64,000 nt of DNA from Zhengitettix transpicula (taxonomy: Eukaryota; Arthropoda; Insecta; Orthoptera; Tetrigidae), in the NCBI GenBank assembly GCA_037074705.1, contig CM073590.1:163306746-163370745 (forward strand), given 5' to 3'. The notes under the pieces were generated by a model, which ran no database searches, was not told where the DNA came from, and saw only the letters and a program-made list of their open reading frames with translations. Positions 1 to 14,490 of the stretch are shown in pieces. The position numbers and the translations under genes are program-made. The stretch's first letter is position 1, and each line of letters opens with the position of its first letter.

Positions 1-2888
1 TTTAAAATTTATTCTTCAGACTCTTTGTCGGTTTCTTTTAAATCCAGCTTTGCCGTAAGTGCTTCGGGAGGTTCATAAATTGCCCGATAACCCTTCAGCG
101 ACGTAGATCCCTGTTAAAATTCTAAGCGATGCCGGTTTGCTTTCACAGCGTTTAAACGCACCGAATTTATTAGCGAATACGTTAAGAAATGTTAAGTATT
201 TCTCCCGTTTTTTCTCCTGGAACTGTTTGATAATTACAAAAAAAAAAGTAATGACATTTGAGGACTTAATAATACCTGCGCTATCTTTCCATTCGAATGT
301 TTAACATCTTACCTTGTTAGTTGCGTGCAAAAGTATATCTAGCTCACGGCGTTGAAATGAGGTCTATAAATCTAAAATGATTGTGTCGGGGCCCCATATT
401 AGTGTGAATGGTGCATTTCCATTCATCGGCAGTAGTTCTTCCATATACGTACTTACTAATAGATGTTGGGTCTGTAGCTTGGCAGTGTTCTTGCAGTTGA
501 TGGATGGAGCCAATACAACTGGCTGTATAATGGTGCCCACTTATCGCGTTGTGCAAGTGCAAAGTCTGGGCGTGTGTTGACCATCTGTATTTGGCAACGA
601 GGCCGTTCGAGGATTAAGTTCTGGCTTCTATCGGGGGATTGACACCACGGCGCCAATCTCCTTAACTGCCCGCGCCTGCATGTCAACAGAGATTTAACTT
701 TGATCCGGGATATTGTCGTATCGTCTTCAGGCTTCTTCGAAGACACCACATTCATGCTAATCTTACCTTATGTATGTGTCCTGGGCTAATCCAAATTTTT
801 ATCGCTCGTGTAAGGAACCTGTCACTGTCAAATTGCTACCTATACGGTAATTCTGTATTACGTATGAAACACAACACTCTGGATATATAGTTTAATTTTA
901 AATATTATCTGAATGTATATTTATAGCAAAGGTATTGGAAATATTTGGCAATTAGATGCTGTCAATTTAGCAATTAATGGTAGAAACACAGGCAATAGAC
1001 TATTAATGTTAATTAGTACACAAAAAATTTTACAAAATAAAAAAACTATATAAAATTACGCAAACTTTTACATACTTTCGACAAATACTAAATACTCTAT
1101 TACTTTGGAAAATATATAAAATGCTTAATGAATTTTGGTTGACTGTGATAATATTTTTATCGTTTTAATATAAGTGTTAAGAGATTACATATAGATTGGA
1201 AAGAATTATATTAAATTTTAAGTAAATAGTTCCGTTATTTTAACTTTTAGATTCAGCTCTATCCTGGCCATTTTATCTTTACTCCCGGATATACGTAACG
1301 CAGAACAGAACAACGCTTCCTTTACTACTGAATAGTAGTAAATTAAAAATAATTTAAAATATGAATGGATACTAGTAATGGAGCCGTTCTCCAAGAATAA
1401 AGGGAATCAGATTAACGAGTCCGTCACAAGTGTTTTGTAAGACCATTGTACGAGGTCGAGTGGGTTGGAGCCGAGGCAGAGGTATACCACAAACCGAATC
1501 AACTCGAAACCACAATGGAAAAATGGTTTTGAATTTTTAGTCCACACAGGTGAACTGGCCGATTGGTTGATCTGGGAGCGAGTAGAGCTGTCGGCGATAG
1601 ATTCGTGTAGACACATCACGCGCCAGACCGGTCTCTGCTTCCGTCGAGAAGCCAGACACAGAAAAACAGCGGCAATACTGGACACACTGCCTCTCGGGAC
1701 TCGCGACGATCTTCATTTAGATAGTCCGCACCTCAAGGTGAAGCCAAATCATTACTTGCCACGGGTTAAACCGACATTATGCACGGGCGAAGAAAATCCT
1801 GATCTGCAAAGTGCTTAAGCATCTCTAATGAAAGGCGGGAAAAGTAAAACCAACAGTTGTATTAAGTTAACGGGATAACTAACGGTTTAAGTCTTAAGAA
1901 TATGAACAATAATAGGCTTATTCTTGACATTACTCTTCAGAGTCATTGCATTAATTTGGTTACGTGGACAATGAGCCTGTTCAAATCTATACAGGATAAA
2001 ATCGGTAGAACGGACCCTGAGGTACGGAGTCTGGCTTTGTTAATATCTAGTAAGATATAAATCTAATACTTTAACGGATTTTAAATCAACAGCCTTCTTT
2101 GTTGACACTCTTAAATACTGTAGATTCCAATTTATATATCACTCCAGTTGTTCTTGCTCAGTGAATTCTGTTACTTTTCTTCCTTGGTGGTTTAATCAAT
2201 CAGTTGTTCTGTTTTCTAAATTATATCCGTAATTCTTAACGTAATCCGTCATGAAGTCTGTACTAATCAGGTCCATCGTGCTTGTTCCATACTTCTTTCC
2301 TCTTTTGGAATCTTTATCAAACTCATTGTATTTCATCTTCGGTAATATATGTAGGCTGCCTAAGTTTATCTGTTCACTTTAAGTGGTACTAAAAGATTAG
2401 TTTTTCCTCCGTCAATTCACTATATTATAAACATATGATTAATTTTCGATCACGAAGATTGCTCACATGACATTCAGAAAGTGTATTCCCTTGTTAAAAT
2501 TTCTTTCAATGGTATATGCCTTTTTTTAACGAGGATAGGTGAGAAATCTTCAAAAAGACACCGGTAGCAGTCCGCATTATACGGTAGTGTGGGATTTTTA
2601 CCCACTAAAAAACACCTCCCTTTCCTTCGATGACCAATTATTGCTTCCTACGGAACTGCAGTTAAGTATTACTTCGTAGGAAGCGGTATTAGCTGTGGCT
2701 CTTCCCCCTATTATGGACTATTCTCCTTTTCAACTTTTCGTAGTTCCTTTATAACCATAGCGGCGTGTTTTCTGATGGCCTTCCACTTGTCTGCTGACTC
2801 TAGCATAACAGAAACCAGATTTACAGGTGTTATTTCAATCTTGGGGTATATGACTAGAATTATAATATTGGCATGGTTTCTGTTGCAG
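1..2888 (+). other. 3' part of the semaphorin intron upstream of the first visible exon
   Basis: This stretch has no exon I can support. It ends in an acceptor (TTGCAG, 2883-2888) directly before the Sema exon. The exon opens with the last two bases of a codon, so this intron is phase 1. Its polypyrimidine tract is weak (mixed T/G before the CAG). The stretch is mostly AT-rich. A GC-richer patch at about 1380-1820 is open on both strands but resembles no protein I know. No mobile element was recognised here. Confidence 0.6.
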
Positions 2889-2988
2889 ATTTGCTGACTA
2901 CAGCAGACGTCTTCAGTGAAGATGGCGTGGTAGATTACTCGCAGCTGCTTTTCGATGAAGCCCGACAACAACTGCTGGTGGGAGCCAG
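2889..2988 (+). CDS. Sema5c: Semaphorin (class 5-like) internal exon, first strand of the Sema domain
   Basis: Semaphorins are secreted or membrane axon-guidance ligands that bind plexins through an N-terminal Sema beta-propeller. This 100-base exon encodes 32 whole codons plus split codons at both ends (acceptor phase 1, donor phase 2). It reads LLTTADVFSEDGVV, then DYSQLLFDEARQQLLVGA plus a split Arg. The pattern (F/Y)SQL-x2-D-x4-QL-(L/I)-VGAR is the start of a semaphorin Sema domain, and DYSQL...QLLVGAR is closest to class 5 as I know the family. It is flanked by TTGCAG and by GTGAGT (2989-2994). The next exon is at 63931 and continues it in frame. Class 5 is inferred from about 55 residues; the thrombospondin repeats and membrane segment that define the class lie outside the window. 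Confidence 0.9.
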
Positions 2989-5900
2989 GTGAGTGTCTGG
3001 CCGGTAATGCACCTACGTGTGAGAAACTGAAAACTTGAACCTGTACTCCATATGTTCTTAGAGGGGCTCAGCGCAACACGTAATACAGCTGAGCCTCTAG
3101 CAACATGTGCTCAGTCTTCAACATTTATCAACGTCTGGAAATTATTCGTTACAAACGAATGCAGATATACTGAAATAATATTCAGTATTCGCAATCGTAA
3201 TCTATTGTGGAAGTATACCATGCCAAAGTCAGAATAAATATTTATTTATGCAAGAAAAAAACTCGAAATCGTGAGGATCGTCGTGAAAATCTATCTAGAT
3301 ATTCTGATGTTGAATTATCCGTTGTATTTGTTAACGTTTCAGATTCTAATAAAATAATTTCATGATAATTTCAAATTACAAAATCCCCCAAGAATATCGA
3401 CACAATAAATTAAGAAAAAATTAGTTTCATCGCGAATAACGAAAGAATGAAACTTTAGTGATTATTTAAATAAAAATTTGAAGTTTTAACGTCTTTAAAA
3501 ATCAGACGAACTTCAATTAGAGAAACAAATAAGTTCATATTTTTTACAAATAACAGGAAATTTCGACGCTACTTTCTCTTAATAAATAGAGAATGACATT
3601 TAAAAAAATTTATTTGTATTTATTTATTTCTGTAATGAAGTCGATCTGGAATTTTGGTCTAATAAAGAATTATTCGGTGATTATTCTTAGCACGAGAAGC
3701 TCGTACACCCTTGTCAGGTTACAATTAACGTATTTTTCTCTGAAAATTAATAAGCTGTTGTGTTATCTCAAAATAAAAGTAGATAATAAATTAATTCGAG
3801 GAACAGATAAAATTTAAAGAAATAGTGAGTTCATGATTAGATATCCTTTCATTAGAAGATAATAGATTAAAAAACACTCTTTCGAAATCGACGGTGATGC
3901 TAACTTTATCAAATGAAATTATTTTCCTTAGAAATTTCACGGAATTTTCTAGGTTGTGTATTTGGCAATACTGAAGCCAGGCTACTATGCAAATTAGAAG
4001 TAAAATTACGCCTTTATTTGAAATTTATTAAGAATTCTGTAAAGGCTTTAGTTGGAATGTTTCATTGATTGTGATATGGAGAAGCGTTAAAGGTAGGCAA
4101 AGATGAAAGAAGTAAGAGTGGGACATAAGAAATGTGCCAGAATAAAGAAATGCAAATAACCGAAAGTGGGTTACTGAAATATTGGTGAATAAGGTAACCA
4201 TAAAGAACAAAATGAAATTAACGGTGGAGAAAAATAGAGTCGTAGAAGTGAAAGGAAGAAGATAGGTCCTTCGTTTCGACCAGTGAGAATCTCTGTTCGC
4301 ATTTTCCGAGGAAATGAGAGGACTTTTTGTTTTTCTCGCTTTCACGCAGTTCTTATTTCGCACCCTTACTTCGTCTTTGTCTTCTTAATCTTCACGATAC
4401 CACAGACAACAGTATATCCGGAAACAACTTAACAAGTAAGACTAATCATATCCTATCAACCTATGATACAGACCACTAATTTACTTTTCCTTGTCATTAT
4501 GAACTACTAAATATTACGTTTGTTTAGAACTGCGTTATACTATTACGAGTATTCACTGAGGGGTCATTATAAACACGTGCCAGCGCTGTTGTATGTGGAC
4601 ACCTTGTATGGAGTACGTCCAGAAGTTGTGAATGGCGTCTCTGTTAGTCTCCAGCCCACAATTTACGCTACACTCGCTCCGTGCTCGTATTACGTTCCTA
4701 CAAAATTTCAGAGTTACGATGCACAAAAAGAGATGTCTTCATCCGAGTACCACATTATCTCGGGTAATGCTGAATGGGAAGAATCTCTCCATTTTCATCC
4801 AACGATGGCCTTATATTTTAGAAATACTGACGTTACATTCATTTTCTCCAAATAATTTGTACCGAACTTGATAACTAGCTGTATACAATAATAATAATCG
4901 ACTTCCCTATATAATTTCGCCTTTAAGTGAAATCGTATATCTTGGTATTTATAATATTAAAGAATTATTTTTAAAACAGGGAAAGTAATATATATATATA
5001 TATATATATAAACTTTGTTATAATTAATTTCATAATTTTTCCATGTGCCCATCTATATGTCCGTATGCACGAGAAATATTTTCATCATTTCCGTACGGAA
5101 AATAGTGCGTTTCTCGCACGTATATAGATACCGTTGCTCTTCCAATTATTCCATTTCACCTCCAGTTACTTTTAGTTGAACCGAATGTTATTTTCTGATG
5201 AAGGAGATACGTATCATAAATAAACAATTTTCTATATAATTCAATTTTCTATATAATTTTTATTTATCAATTAAATTCCTACTTAAGTCAATAATTACTC
5301 TTAATGTTGAAATCTAGGGGAAGTTATTTTACTTAGTAGTGTAAATATCACAGCTTAATTCTATATTTCCCTCTAAAAATGTGCATAATTGCCACTTAGG
5401 CCTGTTTATTCTACTGACCGTGCAAGGCTTTTATTATAGCGCGAGAAAATAATTAAATTACGTAGTTTTGTGACTTGTAGCGTTTACGTATTTAGTTGTT
5501 TACTATCCTTATTATTGTAACAAGAAACAGAATAACGATAAAAATGGTTTTCATAAAGTAAATAAATATTTCTTAAATCAAGTCATAAAGCTGCATTAAC
5601 AACGTACCATATTAAAGAGAAAAAAAAGTGTAAATTCCGTGAGATGAGACGAGTCTTGTAGATTTTGATGCGTCGCTCCAAAGGTGAGACACTTACGGCA
5701 GTTTCTGTGTCATTTTCATAATTATTTCGTTTTCAGATGCCATTTATTATATTTTAATTGTAATGATATAACTTTTAATAATCCTTAAAATACTTTATTG
5801 GCTTTCCAGTGAAATAAGCTTTCTGCCTGTTCTATTAATGTGATCAGATATTGGTAGAGCCATTTAATTCATTACTTTTTAATAACATGGATTGTCTTTA

Positions 5901-8900
5901 TCACTCGAGTTAACAATCTGCCATAGTCTCTTCAAGCAGAAAATCACTGGAATTCAGCTTGAATCGAAGGAAGGACTGGACGTCAGGTTTGTTGTTCCTC
6001 AAGAGCCTGGAGCTCCGCGCAAGAACCTGAGTTATGAATAATGCATCGGGTAGCCATTGTTTTCGTAGACTGTCGCGACCGTAACCCATTTTCCTCCCTT
6101 GAAGATGTACACAAACCAGCTCAAGACTTTGAAAAATCTAAGAAGTTAGGGTGGTTAAAATCCTGACCAGTTAAATTAATTTGGGCAAGATACCGAAGAT
6201 CGACCATTTGGAAACTTTTGAACCTATTTTGTACCAAAACGTCTGAAACATAACGAACGTATTTTTTTTACGTAATGCAAAATATAAATTAATCTTATTT
6301 AGAAATGTAAGACACTAAATTATATTTAATTATAATTCTTTAAGTATCATATCTTGGAATAAAGCAGTCATTAACAGCTTCGCCATCTTTCTCTTCTTAA
6401 GGAAAGCAGTTGGACAAAAACTCATTTTCCTTTCTGTCGCTAAGACTGAAAATATTCTGTCGTAAATGTCGATATGCATAAAATACGAGTCATTTATCAA
6501 ATGCGTTGTAAACATTTAGTGTTTTACAAAGATAGGAAATAAATAATTCAACCTCCAGTTGGACCCAATCGGCGGAATTTCATTATACAACATTCTTCAA
6601 GGATTATAAAATTGGATTATGTTTACCATAACCTCATAAGTTAATTTAAGTTTTACCAACACTTTTAAGAATAAAAAAGCAATTCTTATTAAATGCTACT
6701 GTTGCTAGGAGGAGTATAAAAAAGGGAAGCATTTTAAATTGGAACGATAAAGTTATGAAATGTTTAGAAAACACTAGCAGTTAATGGGTTCAATGAAACT
6801 TAAGAGAAAAATAGTAATCGCTGCTATAATTTTCACGGTAAGAACCGCAGTTTCTTTTCAATTACTGACAATATTTATGTGCTGGACTACCTGTGCTTCC
6901 ACCTGTTATGTAATATGGCGTAGGCTAAAAAATATACAAAGAAGCACCCCACATAAACAAATATAATTATTATCTCTCATCAACTTTTTTCTGAACCCTT
7001 CTTAGTCTCTAATTATTAATAGTCTAAAATTGGATGGAATATATGTATACATTCTCTCTGATATTCACAGGGCTCATTCCATGCCACGCGTGTTTTCTGT
7101 AGTTTAACCAAAAATCTCCTGGATTGTTTTCAAAACATAATTTGGATTTTCTATGGTCGTTTTCTCTCAGTAAAAATTGGTTGGTTAAATTTTTTTATCG
7201 TTTTGTCTACATCGTTTATTAAGTATTGAGGTGAACCTTAATCAAGAGTTCTCTGCTCACATGTTTCTGTACTTAAACCCAAAAATTAATCCTAACGCAA
7301 CGACTCGACTCATTAATATGCCAATTTATACTACTTTAGTTTTGTAAGATCTCACCTTGAGGAACTGTGTTCCTAAAATAATGTGTTGTGTCTTCATACC
7401 ACTGTAAGCCACTGGACCATGATACTTTATTTCTCCCCAAAATAAATACAGTACAGGATAAGCGTTCTTCATTTCTATATCTGAAGGTTCTGAACTTACC
7501 TGATAATATTCTATGGGTGTATTACTACTAAGTTTCCTATCGATGGCGTTATTTAAACGTGCAGATTGTGGAGAGGTCGCAGGGAGCGTAGTCCTCAGGT
7601 AGGCCCGATGGCTGCGACAGCGACCCGCGACGTTGCCGTGCTGCTGGAGACGTGGCAACGCCCTCTGACCTGCGTGGCCACTGTCCCTCCCCTCTTCTTG
7701 CTAACTTTCTTTCTGTTCGTCTCCTTCGTCAACCCTTTGCCTTGCGTGACGGGGAAACACGACCGAGGTCCGCCTCTCCCACATTTCTTAGCAAAAATAC
7801 AATAATTGTAATTCAACATTCAGTGTTTCGCAAGCCGTCATATCTTACCTTCGAGGAAAGTACCTGGCAAACGAAATAAACGGCAATCGACTGTCACGAT
7901 CAGTTTCATAATAGTCCGACGTCAAAAAAAAAATTAGCTGGGAAATACTTCTGCAGTCACCGAAGTTTTCTCATCATTATGTGGCGAAATCGTTACTTGA
8001 TGCTTGAGGCCCGAAGAATAAACGACACACGAACCATTCATTGTCTTCAGCAAATAAAATAAAAGTAATGTTTATACACCGATACAAAGTCATTCGGAAG
8101 AAATTATATGTCTCAATATTATTTAAATGTATTAAATTTAATTGTCTGTTGACTATCACGTTTTTTTCCCGTCAAACCTTTTTAATATTATTCTACTAAG
8201 CCTCATAATTTCCTACGATTTTTCTTTCACCGTTTACTTGCTTTTATGACTTATTATTCATTGTTTTAAAGCCACATATTTATTCCTTTCTTATTTTTTT
8301 TTTAAAAAAAGATTGTAACAACAGGCACACACGATGTACGAGTATAGGGTTGAACGTCGCCTGCTCTTATAGTTGCACACCAAAATAGCAAGGTTTTTAA
8401 ATGCTGTTCATTATGGCAAACATTACTGCCAAAAGCGCCTGATTTTTGTTTTTGAAAAATATGAAAGAAATAAAAACTATGTCGGATAAATGCAAATAAA
8501 AAATAATTGTGTAATGAGGCAGGTAAAATTTTAAATGAATTGAATTTCTAGGGTCACGCAATAGAAAAAATAATTTAGCCAGTTGTGAAGTGTGTCGCCA
8601 TTTACGTGACGGTAAAGAGCGCAGGGAAAATCGGTGTATCTGGATGGTCGTATAATCGTATTTATTAACAAATGAGAGCTTAAAATTACAGCCATTAACA
8701 TAATATTTCGTGTTAGAATCGAAATCCGGTCTATCCTGGTCGAGATCGCAAGATTTTAGCATCCGTACAGTAAACGCGGGACCAACAGCCGAAAAAATAG
8801 AAATCCGTGGCTCACCCTTCCGTAATGACGGACTCGACCACGGTCAGTACCGTCGAAGTCAAGTTCTTGTATTAGGCCTATTAGGATAATGTGTCAGGTA

Positions 8901-9070
8901 AATTCTAGTTCTTCATGCAGAAAGCTATTGAAAAAATCAGGTACTCTGAACAATTCATTTACTCATTGATGGCATTTATAATAAATAAATATTATAAATT
9001 TAGTACCAACTTGTATATGCATTTATATTTGACAGATAAGACTATCTGTTGACTTCATTCATTTTTAAGA
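2989..9070. other. Intron segment, mostly AT-rich with no recognised element
   Basis: Apart from a TA microsatellite at 4987-5010, I recognise nothing. Open frames at 4028-4363 (minus), 4520-4855 (plus) and 8397-8762 (minus) match no family I know and look like chance. A GC-richer patch lies at 7560-7780. A minus-strand frame at 7326-7658 ends beside a donor-like AAG|GTGAGA, but I cannot connect it to any protein. Confidence 0.5.
4987..5010. repeat. (TA)12 microsatellite
   Basis: An uninterrupted TA dinucleotide run of about 24 bases in intronic DNA. Confidence 0.9.
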
Positions 9071-9183
9071 TTGATAGTGCCGTTACGCAAAGAGGGAGTT
9101 CCCACTTGACGACAATACTCCCCTCCATCTTCTCCGTTCTCCTACTGCTCACCTAACACGACATGCTATTTCTCACGACCTAT
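9071..9183. repeat. Interspersed repeat C, copy 1
   Basis: This stretch and 33371-33486 share an ordered set of words in the same orientation: GACGACAATACTCCCCTCCA, then CTTCTCC, a gap, CACCT, and ATTTCTC followed by GACCTAT. The similarity covers about 110 bases with scattered substitutions. I saw no terminal repeats or coding capacity, so the class is unknown. Confidence 0.6.
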
Positions 9184-11689
9184 ACATTGGTGTAAATAGT
9201 TAGCATGAACAATTGTTAGTCTTTCAATATTGAAATATTTTAGAGTAAAAATAATAATTATATTGATTTTATAATGTGAAAATTTAATTTTAACAATTTC
9301 ATTCAGATAAAAAAATAAGATGTTATGTTATTATACATTATTATTATGTAAACTGATTAGATACTGATCCAAAAGAATGTAAAATTTATTACTCTTTTCA
9401 CAAGAAACTTGAGGATCTATCTGGAAAATGAATTTATTCTATTCTATTTTAAACAGTACTCTCTCTATGCTCAGGGAGAGGAGCCATGTTTTAGGTGAAC
9501 AAAAATAACGTTACGCAACAGATGTAGGGTGAAACTATGAGAATAATCGGAAGTAACTGTACTTGGGAGCTGACGTCAATTAACGAGACAAAAGAAAGTG
9601 GATGTAATCTCTTAGCGTGAAATATTACCAATGAAAGTAAATTGTCACAGAAGAAATAACCGTGGAAAACATTTAAAATGATAGGCAATAAATTCCAATC
9701 TATTAGTACTGAAGACAAGAAAACGTAATGGAGAAATATAAGTAAATTTGAAAATTATATAAGGAACTCATTTAGAGTATAATAAGTGAGTGTGTTGAAT
9801 TTAACACGACAATAGTTTGACTGCAAGTAGAAACTGGAGCATCTAGAGCGAAAGCATGTAGCCGAATCAATCGGATAGTCGTTTGCTTCTAATGTTTATT
9901 AATGAAAAGGATCATACGAAGAACAAAGGCATTAATTGTAAGGCTGAAACACACTGAGTAATAAATAATATTTAGACCTCATTCCCTCCTAGGAAGTAGA
10001 CCGGATTAGCGTACAGCCTCAAGGTATCTGGAAGGTCGCTAGCCCCTCCAACCTACCAAGCCTTCACATCAGCTGATCCCGCAAGTTCATCGTCGCCTCT
10101 ATTTATCTCTGTGTTGGCGAAAACTACTAATACATATATCTGCAAAATTTGTGCGTTGTGAGTAGAAAGTTGTCCTTCCACGGAACATGAATATAGTCAT
10201 TAACAAACAGAAAATTTTTATTGCCATGATGATATGAACAGCCTCGTGTTGTGAGTTGTTATATTAGTCAATTAATCTCTACAAAATCTTTTCAATATTT
10301 AATTATAATGTCCGTTTCAAAATTGATATATTCAAAATTAATATATTCTTTCTGTACATTTTTATAATTCCAGTACTGTCCTTACATCCATTTTATTTGT
10401 GTAAAATAGTTATATTTTTTTATTGTACTTAAATTATCTGCCACCGGTTAAAACATTTATGGATTAAATACATAGTATAGTATTACATAATAATCCGTAG
10501 GCCCTGTAAAGAAGTTTTGGCTTCAAATATTTATAATGATTCATGAATTGTACACAATTACCACGGCATCTTATAATTATATAAATATACATAAAATATT
10601 TAATTTAAATTAGATTTATTTTAAAATTCAATTAATTTGGGCTGTTTATTAATTAAAGCGATTTTATTTTATTATCATTTAAGTGTTATAATGCTCTGTA
10701 GAAGTTTTTTAAATATAGTAATTTTATTATAATGAACTCCTTACTGTGTAATTGATAAATATTTGTAAAAGTTGTTCTTCCATGAATAGATGTCTGTTAC
10801 TTATCACAAATAATATGCAAGAGAACCATGGAAAAGAAACTTGACATATAAGTCTAACAACTCGTTTCTGAAGAATAAAGATTTTGTCTTTTCCTGAGAA
10901 TTACCCCTAAAAAATATTTCTTATTACAGTAGCAAGTAAAACTATGCGAAGTAAACTTAACTGATGTTCAGATCACTGTATTTTGACATTGTAAATGTAA
11001 CTGAGCTTAACCTCGTTACAATTTCATTTAAAGTGAATTTTCCAATTTAATTTACTATAAAGAAAAAATCGTAAGAAATTTGATATATCAACATTGCCAA
11101 ATTTATCTTTTTGTGATCCCATTTCTGTAGATTAAAGTGCCACATGTTTTGTTTGAAATTGGCCAAAATGTTTTTTTTCTTACATTTAATTGATAATTCA
11201 TTAGCTGAAAAACATGGTAGTGGATTATTGAATGCACCATTCGCTACTTCTTCATTCATACATATATACATTTGGGGCTACGACAAATAATTATTTATAA
11301 AAAATTGCTGCCACTTAGCAGGGTAGATGCGATACACCCAGTTACCCTTAACCGATCGCGTCTAACTCAAATTGTCACATGAATTAAATAATTGGTTAGT
11401 TATAGCACGCTTAACTAAGCTGCCCGTAAAGTGCCATTTGGAGAGAGGAAAACTTTCATTCTCGTTCTGCGACCATCAATTTTTAACAAAATTTAATTTT
11501 CAAATCCTCTGGATAAATATATTTAGAGTATCGATCTACGAGTGTTCAAAGGAGTAAATAAGTATTACTCTGAGAAGTTCTCAGAAGACTGTAAATGTAA
11601 CAATTTATATAAAATCCAGTTAGGTCAGCGACATTTCACGTCTTTATTTTCTGGGCTTGCTTCCGAATATAAGCGGATGTGTCCTCTTC
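9184..11689. other. Intron segment without a recognised element
   Basis: AT-rich DNA. A short GC-richer stretch lies at about 9985-10100. No repeat family, RNA gene or coding relic was recognised. Confidence 0.5.
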
Positions 11690-12180
11690 CTTTCCCCACA
11701 CCTTTCCGCCACCAATTGAGTCGTGTCGTTAAAGTCGCACTCTCGGGTAATTAAATGAATTTATTAGCAGGGCTCGGTGAGCATTTTATATGAGCTAGCG
11801 TTAAATGAATTCCCCGCGTACAACAAGGGCCTCTCGGAGCATGCCTAAAGAACCTGTTATTGTGATGGGAGTGTCTCGGGACGGGTAATCGTCCCCCTCT
11901 CCTTTTCATTAAGGCGTTATTAATGCGCAATTGGCGTCGAGTCGTGAGTCTTCGTCGCCGCTTTGATGGTTTTCGTCACTGTGACCCAGCTGGGGAAATC
12001 CACGAAACCCAACTCGTCCGCGTGAGAAATCTTTCTGCTCGACAACAACGGAAACGTCGCCAAGAACATTCTGATCGAAGAAACCAATTACCCCGTGTTC
12101 GTTACGCACTTCGTGGATAAAGAGAATTCGTCGGCACAGCGCCTCGAAACGACGAGATCTCAGCGCAGTGTCTCGTGGTA
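11690..12180. promoter_or_regulatory. Candidate conserved noncoding or enhancer-like patch
   Basis: This patch is GC-richer than its surroundings. It carries several homeodomain-type TAAT/ATTA cores among GC-rich words (GGTAATTAAATG, CATTAAGGCGTTATTAATGCG). Overlapping frames of about 65 codons exist on both strands at 11909-12120, which is what GC-rich noncoding DNA produces by chance. Regulatory function is an inference from composition and intronic position only. Confidence 0.25.
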
Positions 12181-14490
12181 ATAAAAGAAAGTATGAAATG
12201 AAATTATCTGAGGAACATTTACGTTCATTGTCTCGTGTTCAAAGAGAGAAACTTTGTTTACAATGGCATATATTTCCAAGTTACCGCAATTCGTGACTTG
12301 AGTAACATCGAAATGTCATTCATCTATGTAAAATTGTTACTGCCGTCTAATGTAAAATACTCGTGGTGTAAGAAAAAAAATTGTTTTCGAATTAAAATTA
12401 CAGTTTCCAGCGCTACTATATCTATACCATACCCATAATAAACAAAACAGTATATATACGATACATGATAAAGTTAGGAAAATCTAGTATTTTATTATAT
12501 GTGACTTGTTCGGCCGTAAATTAATTCATTTTAACAATTAAAATTAGTTTGATGCGTGTAACAATATTATATTTTTAAATTAAACATTTTACACAACAAT
12601 ATTTTGCGTGTAATATGAAATTTTTACAATAAGTGCATTTTTTAAAATTAGTGTAAGACCACACAATTATGAAAAAAAAAATCGAATATAATTTTTAGAA
12701 ATCTTCAGTGACCGTTGTTAGAAAAATAATACGGTTTATTTTCTCTTGATCACTAAAACTATTTCCAATATAAATTTTTCAATACTGTTTTTTCGATAAA
12801 CATAATACACGTTCTGCACGAGTCTTAATATACTAAATACCGGGATAATACAAATTACTGACTAATATTAAAAAGCAAAAATGTCCAGTAACAGTCATAA
12901 ATTGGCAGACCTTCTAAAGTGAGATAATCAAAAAGAAATCTGAGATTAAAAGATATGCTAAAAACGTCTTATGTTTTTTTAATTTAAATTTCTGTCTGTA
13001 ATTAATTGGCCATTTTAGATTTGTAATATTAAAAAATAGATATTAATACAGTTCATTAGCGATTAATAATATAATTTTAAATAGAAAATAATTTAAACGT
13101 CTCGTAAATGGAAAAGAATATGAACGACTGACCCTTCGCTTAAGTGTTCTAGTCCGATGATAATAATTTTGAATTATATTGGCAATCGTCACTAAAGTGA
13201 AACAAAAATGGTTTCTAAGAATATAATTACGACTGGGTCTTCTTCCAAAGATGTTGAAATTTAATGGAAAAATGTCTCTATTACGTTTTAACGCAAATTG
13301 TGTCACACAATTTCTCATCTGTTTAGAGATGCTCGCTGACTTCTTACGTTTCGTTTTGCAAATGGGGTTGTTTTATACGAACATAAATTTAAATGTGTAT
13401 GGATTCATTATACGTTTGTGGTCCTAGAAAACCCGAGAATTTTGTCGTACCAAGATGCTTCAGCAGAGGGAGAAATTAAGGACAAGCTGTTATTATAAAT
13501 TGTGGGAGCCATGTTTAAAACATCTAATGATCAACTGTTTTCAGATATTGAAATAATTAAAAATAAAACACATTATAAATATATTCCAGGAACATGTTGG
13601 TAGAATATAAATATATAAAATTAGTAACCAATTTTCAATGGCACAATGTAGAAACGTTACAAAAAGGCAACGATGCTATTAAATGTAGGATTGTGGAGAA
13701 ATATACAGGCTTACGACATTGAATTGGGATTTTGGAATCGGTTAATAGAAGTGTGCGGGTTAAGAACTGTAGAATGTTGAACTGAAGCTCAACAGTTGGG
13801 AAGCTCAAAAAGAAATGATTGAAAACTGTTGAAGACTTCTCTCAGAGGCAAATTTGGAAGATTGAATAAGCACACAAATAAGTGAATGAAAAATTTTGAC
13901 TTCCACTCGTGATTGTATACGGTAACAGTCCACAAAGCTAAATTAACCAGGATCAAAACCCAATTTGGGCCTTTGGCAAGTATGAAACTATAACCCCTTC
14001 CATACACCTAAAACTGTTATTCACACACTAAAACCCCTGAAATTGGTTGAAATGTTTATTATGAAACGTCTGGGATGAACTGAACAGATCGTGAAAGTCG
14101 AGGTGATAAAGAGGAACACATGTGAAGAAAAACATGAAAGTATATCCTGTGGACAGCACACAATTAAATTCATACATGCGAGGAAGCTCATTTGTAAAAA
14201 CCAAACACAAGCAGATATGGGAAGTAGTTCAAAATAGATCAGAATGAGACTTCAAAGTAATTGAGATTGTCCCAACAAACGTCAGCATCTTCAGTACTAG
14301 GCCATGGCGAACGTTCTAAGGAAACAGTTTGGTGTCAGTTTAGTGATTAGTCAAAATTATTATCTACGTGTATCATCATCCTTCCTTCGATGCTATCGTT
14401 GACGCTTTCATGCTTGATAAACATGCTGTTTAAATAAAACTGTGCCAGAAAAAATTAATTTGGTACGTGATTACAAGCCTATATACTAAA
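12181..14490. other. Intron segment without a recognised element
   Basis: AT-rich DNA with many homopolymer and TAAT-type words. The 13780-14330 stretch looks like old unique or decayed repeat DNA. Its minus-strand frames (13789-14007, 14028-14210) resemble nothing I know. Confidence 0.45.

Noticed and set aside
1465..1818. 117-codon plus-strand frame
   Set aside because: No domain, motif or splice context recognised; the overlapping minus-strand frame is nearly as open, as in GC-richer noncoding DNA.
2711..2971. 86-codon frame on the minus strand across the semaphorin exon
   Set aside because: It is the antisense shadow of the real exon; only the plus strand has splice sites and a recognisable domain.
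4520..4855. 111-codon plus-strand frame
   Set aside because: A second overlapping frame is also open and the protein resembles no family I know.
7326..7658. Possible minus-strand nested exon ending at AAG|GTGAGA
   Set aside because: The protein is unrecognised, and no partner exon could be found; likely chance.
8397..8762. 121-codon minus-strand frame
   Set aside because: Low-complexity, hydrophobic and AT-driven residues, with no start context or known domain.
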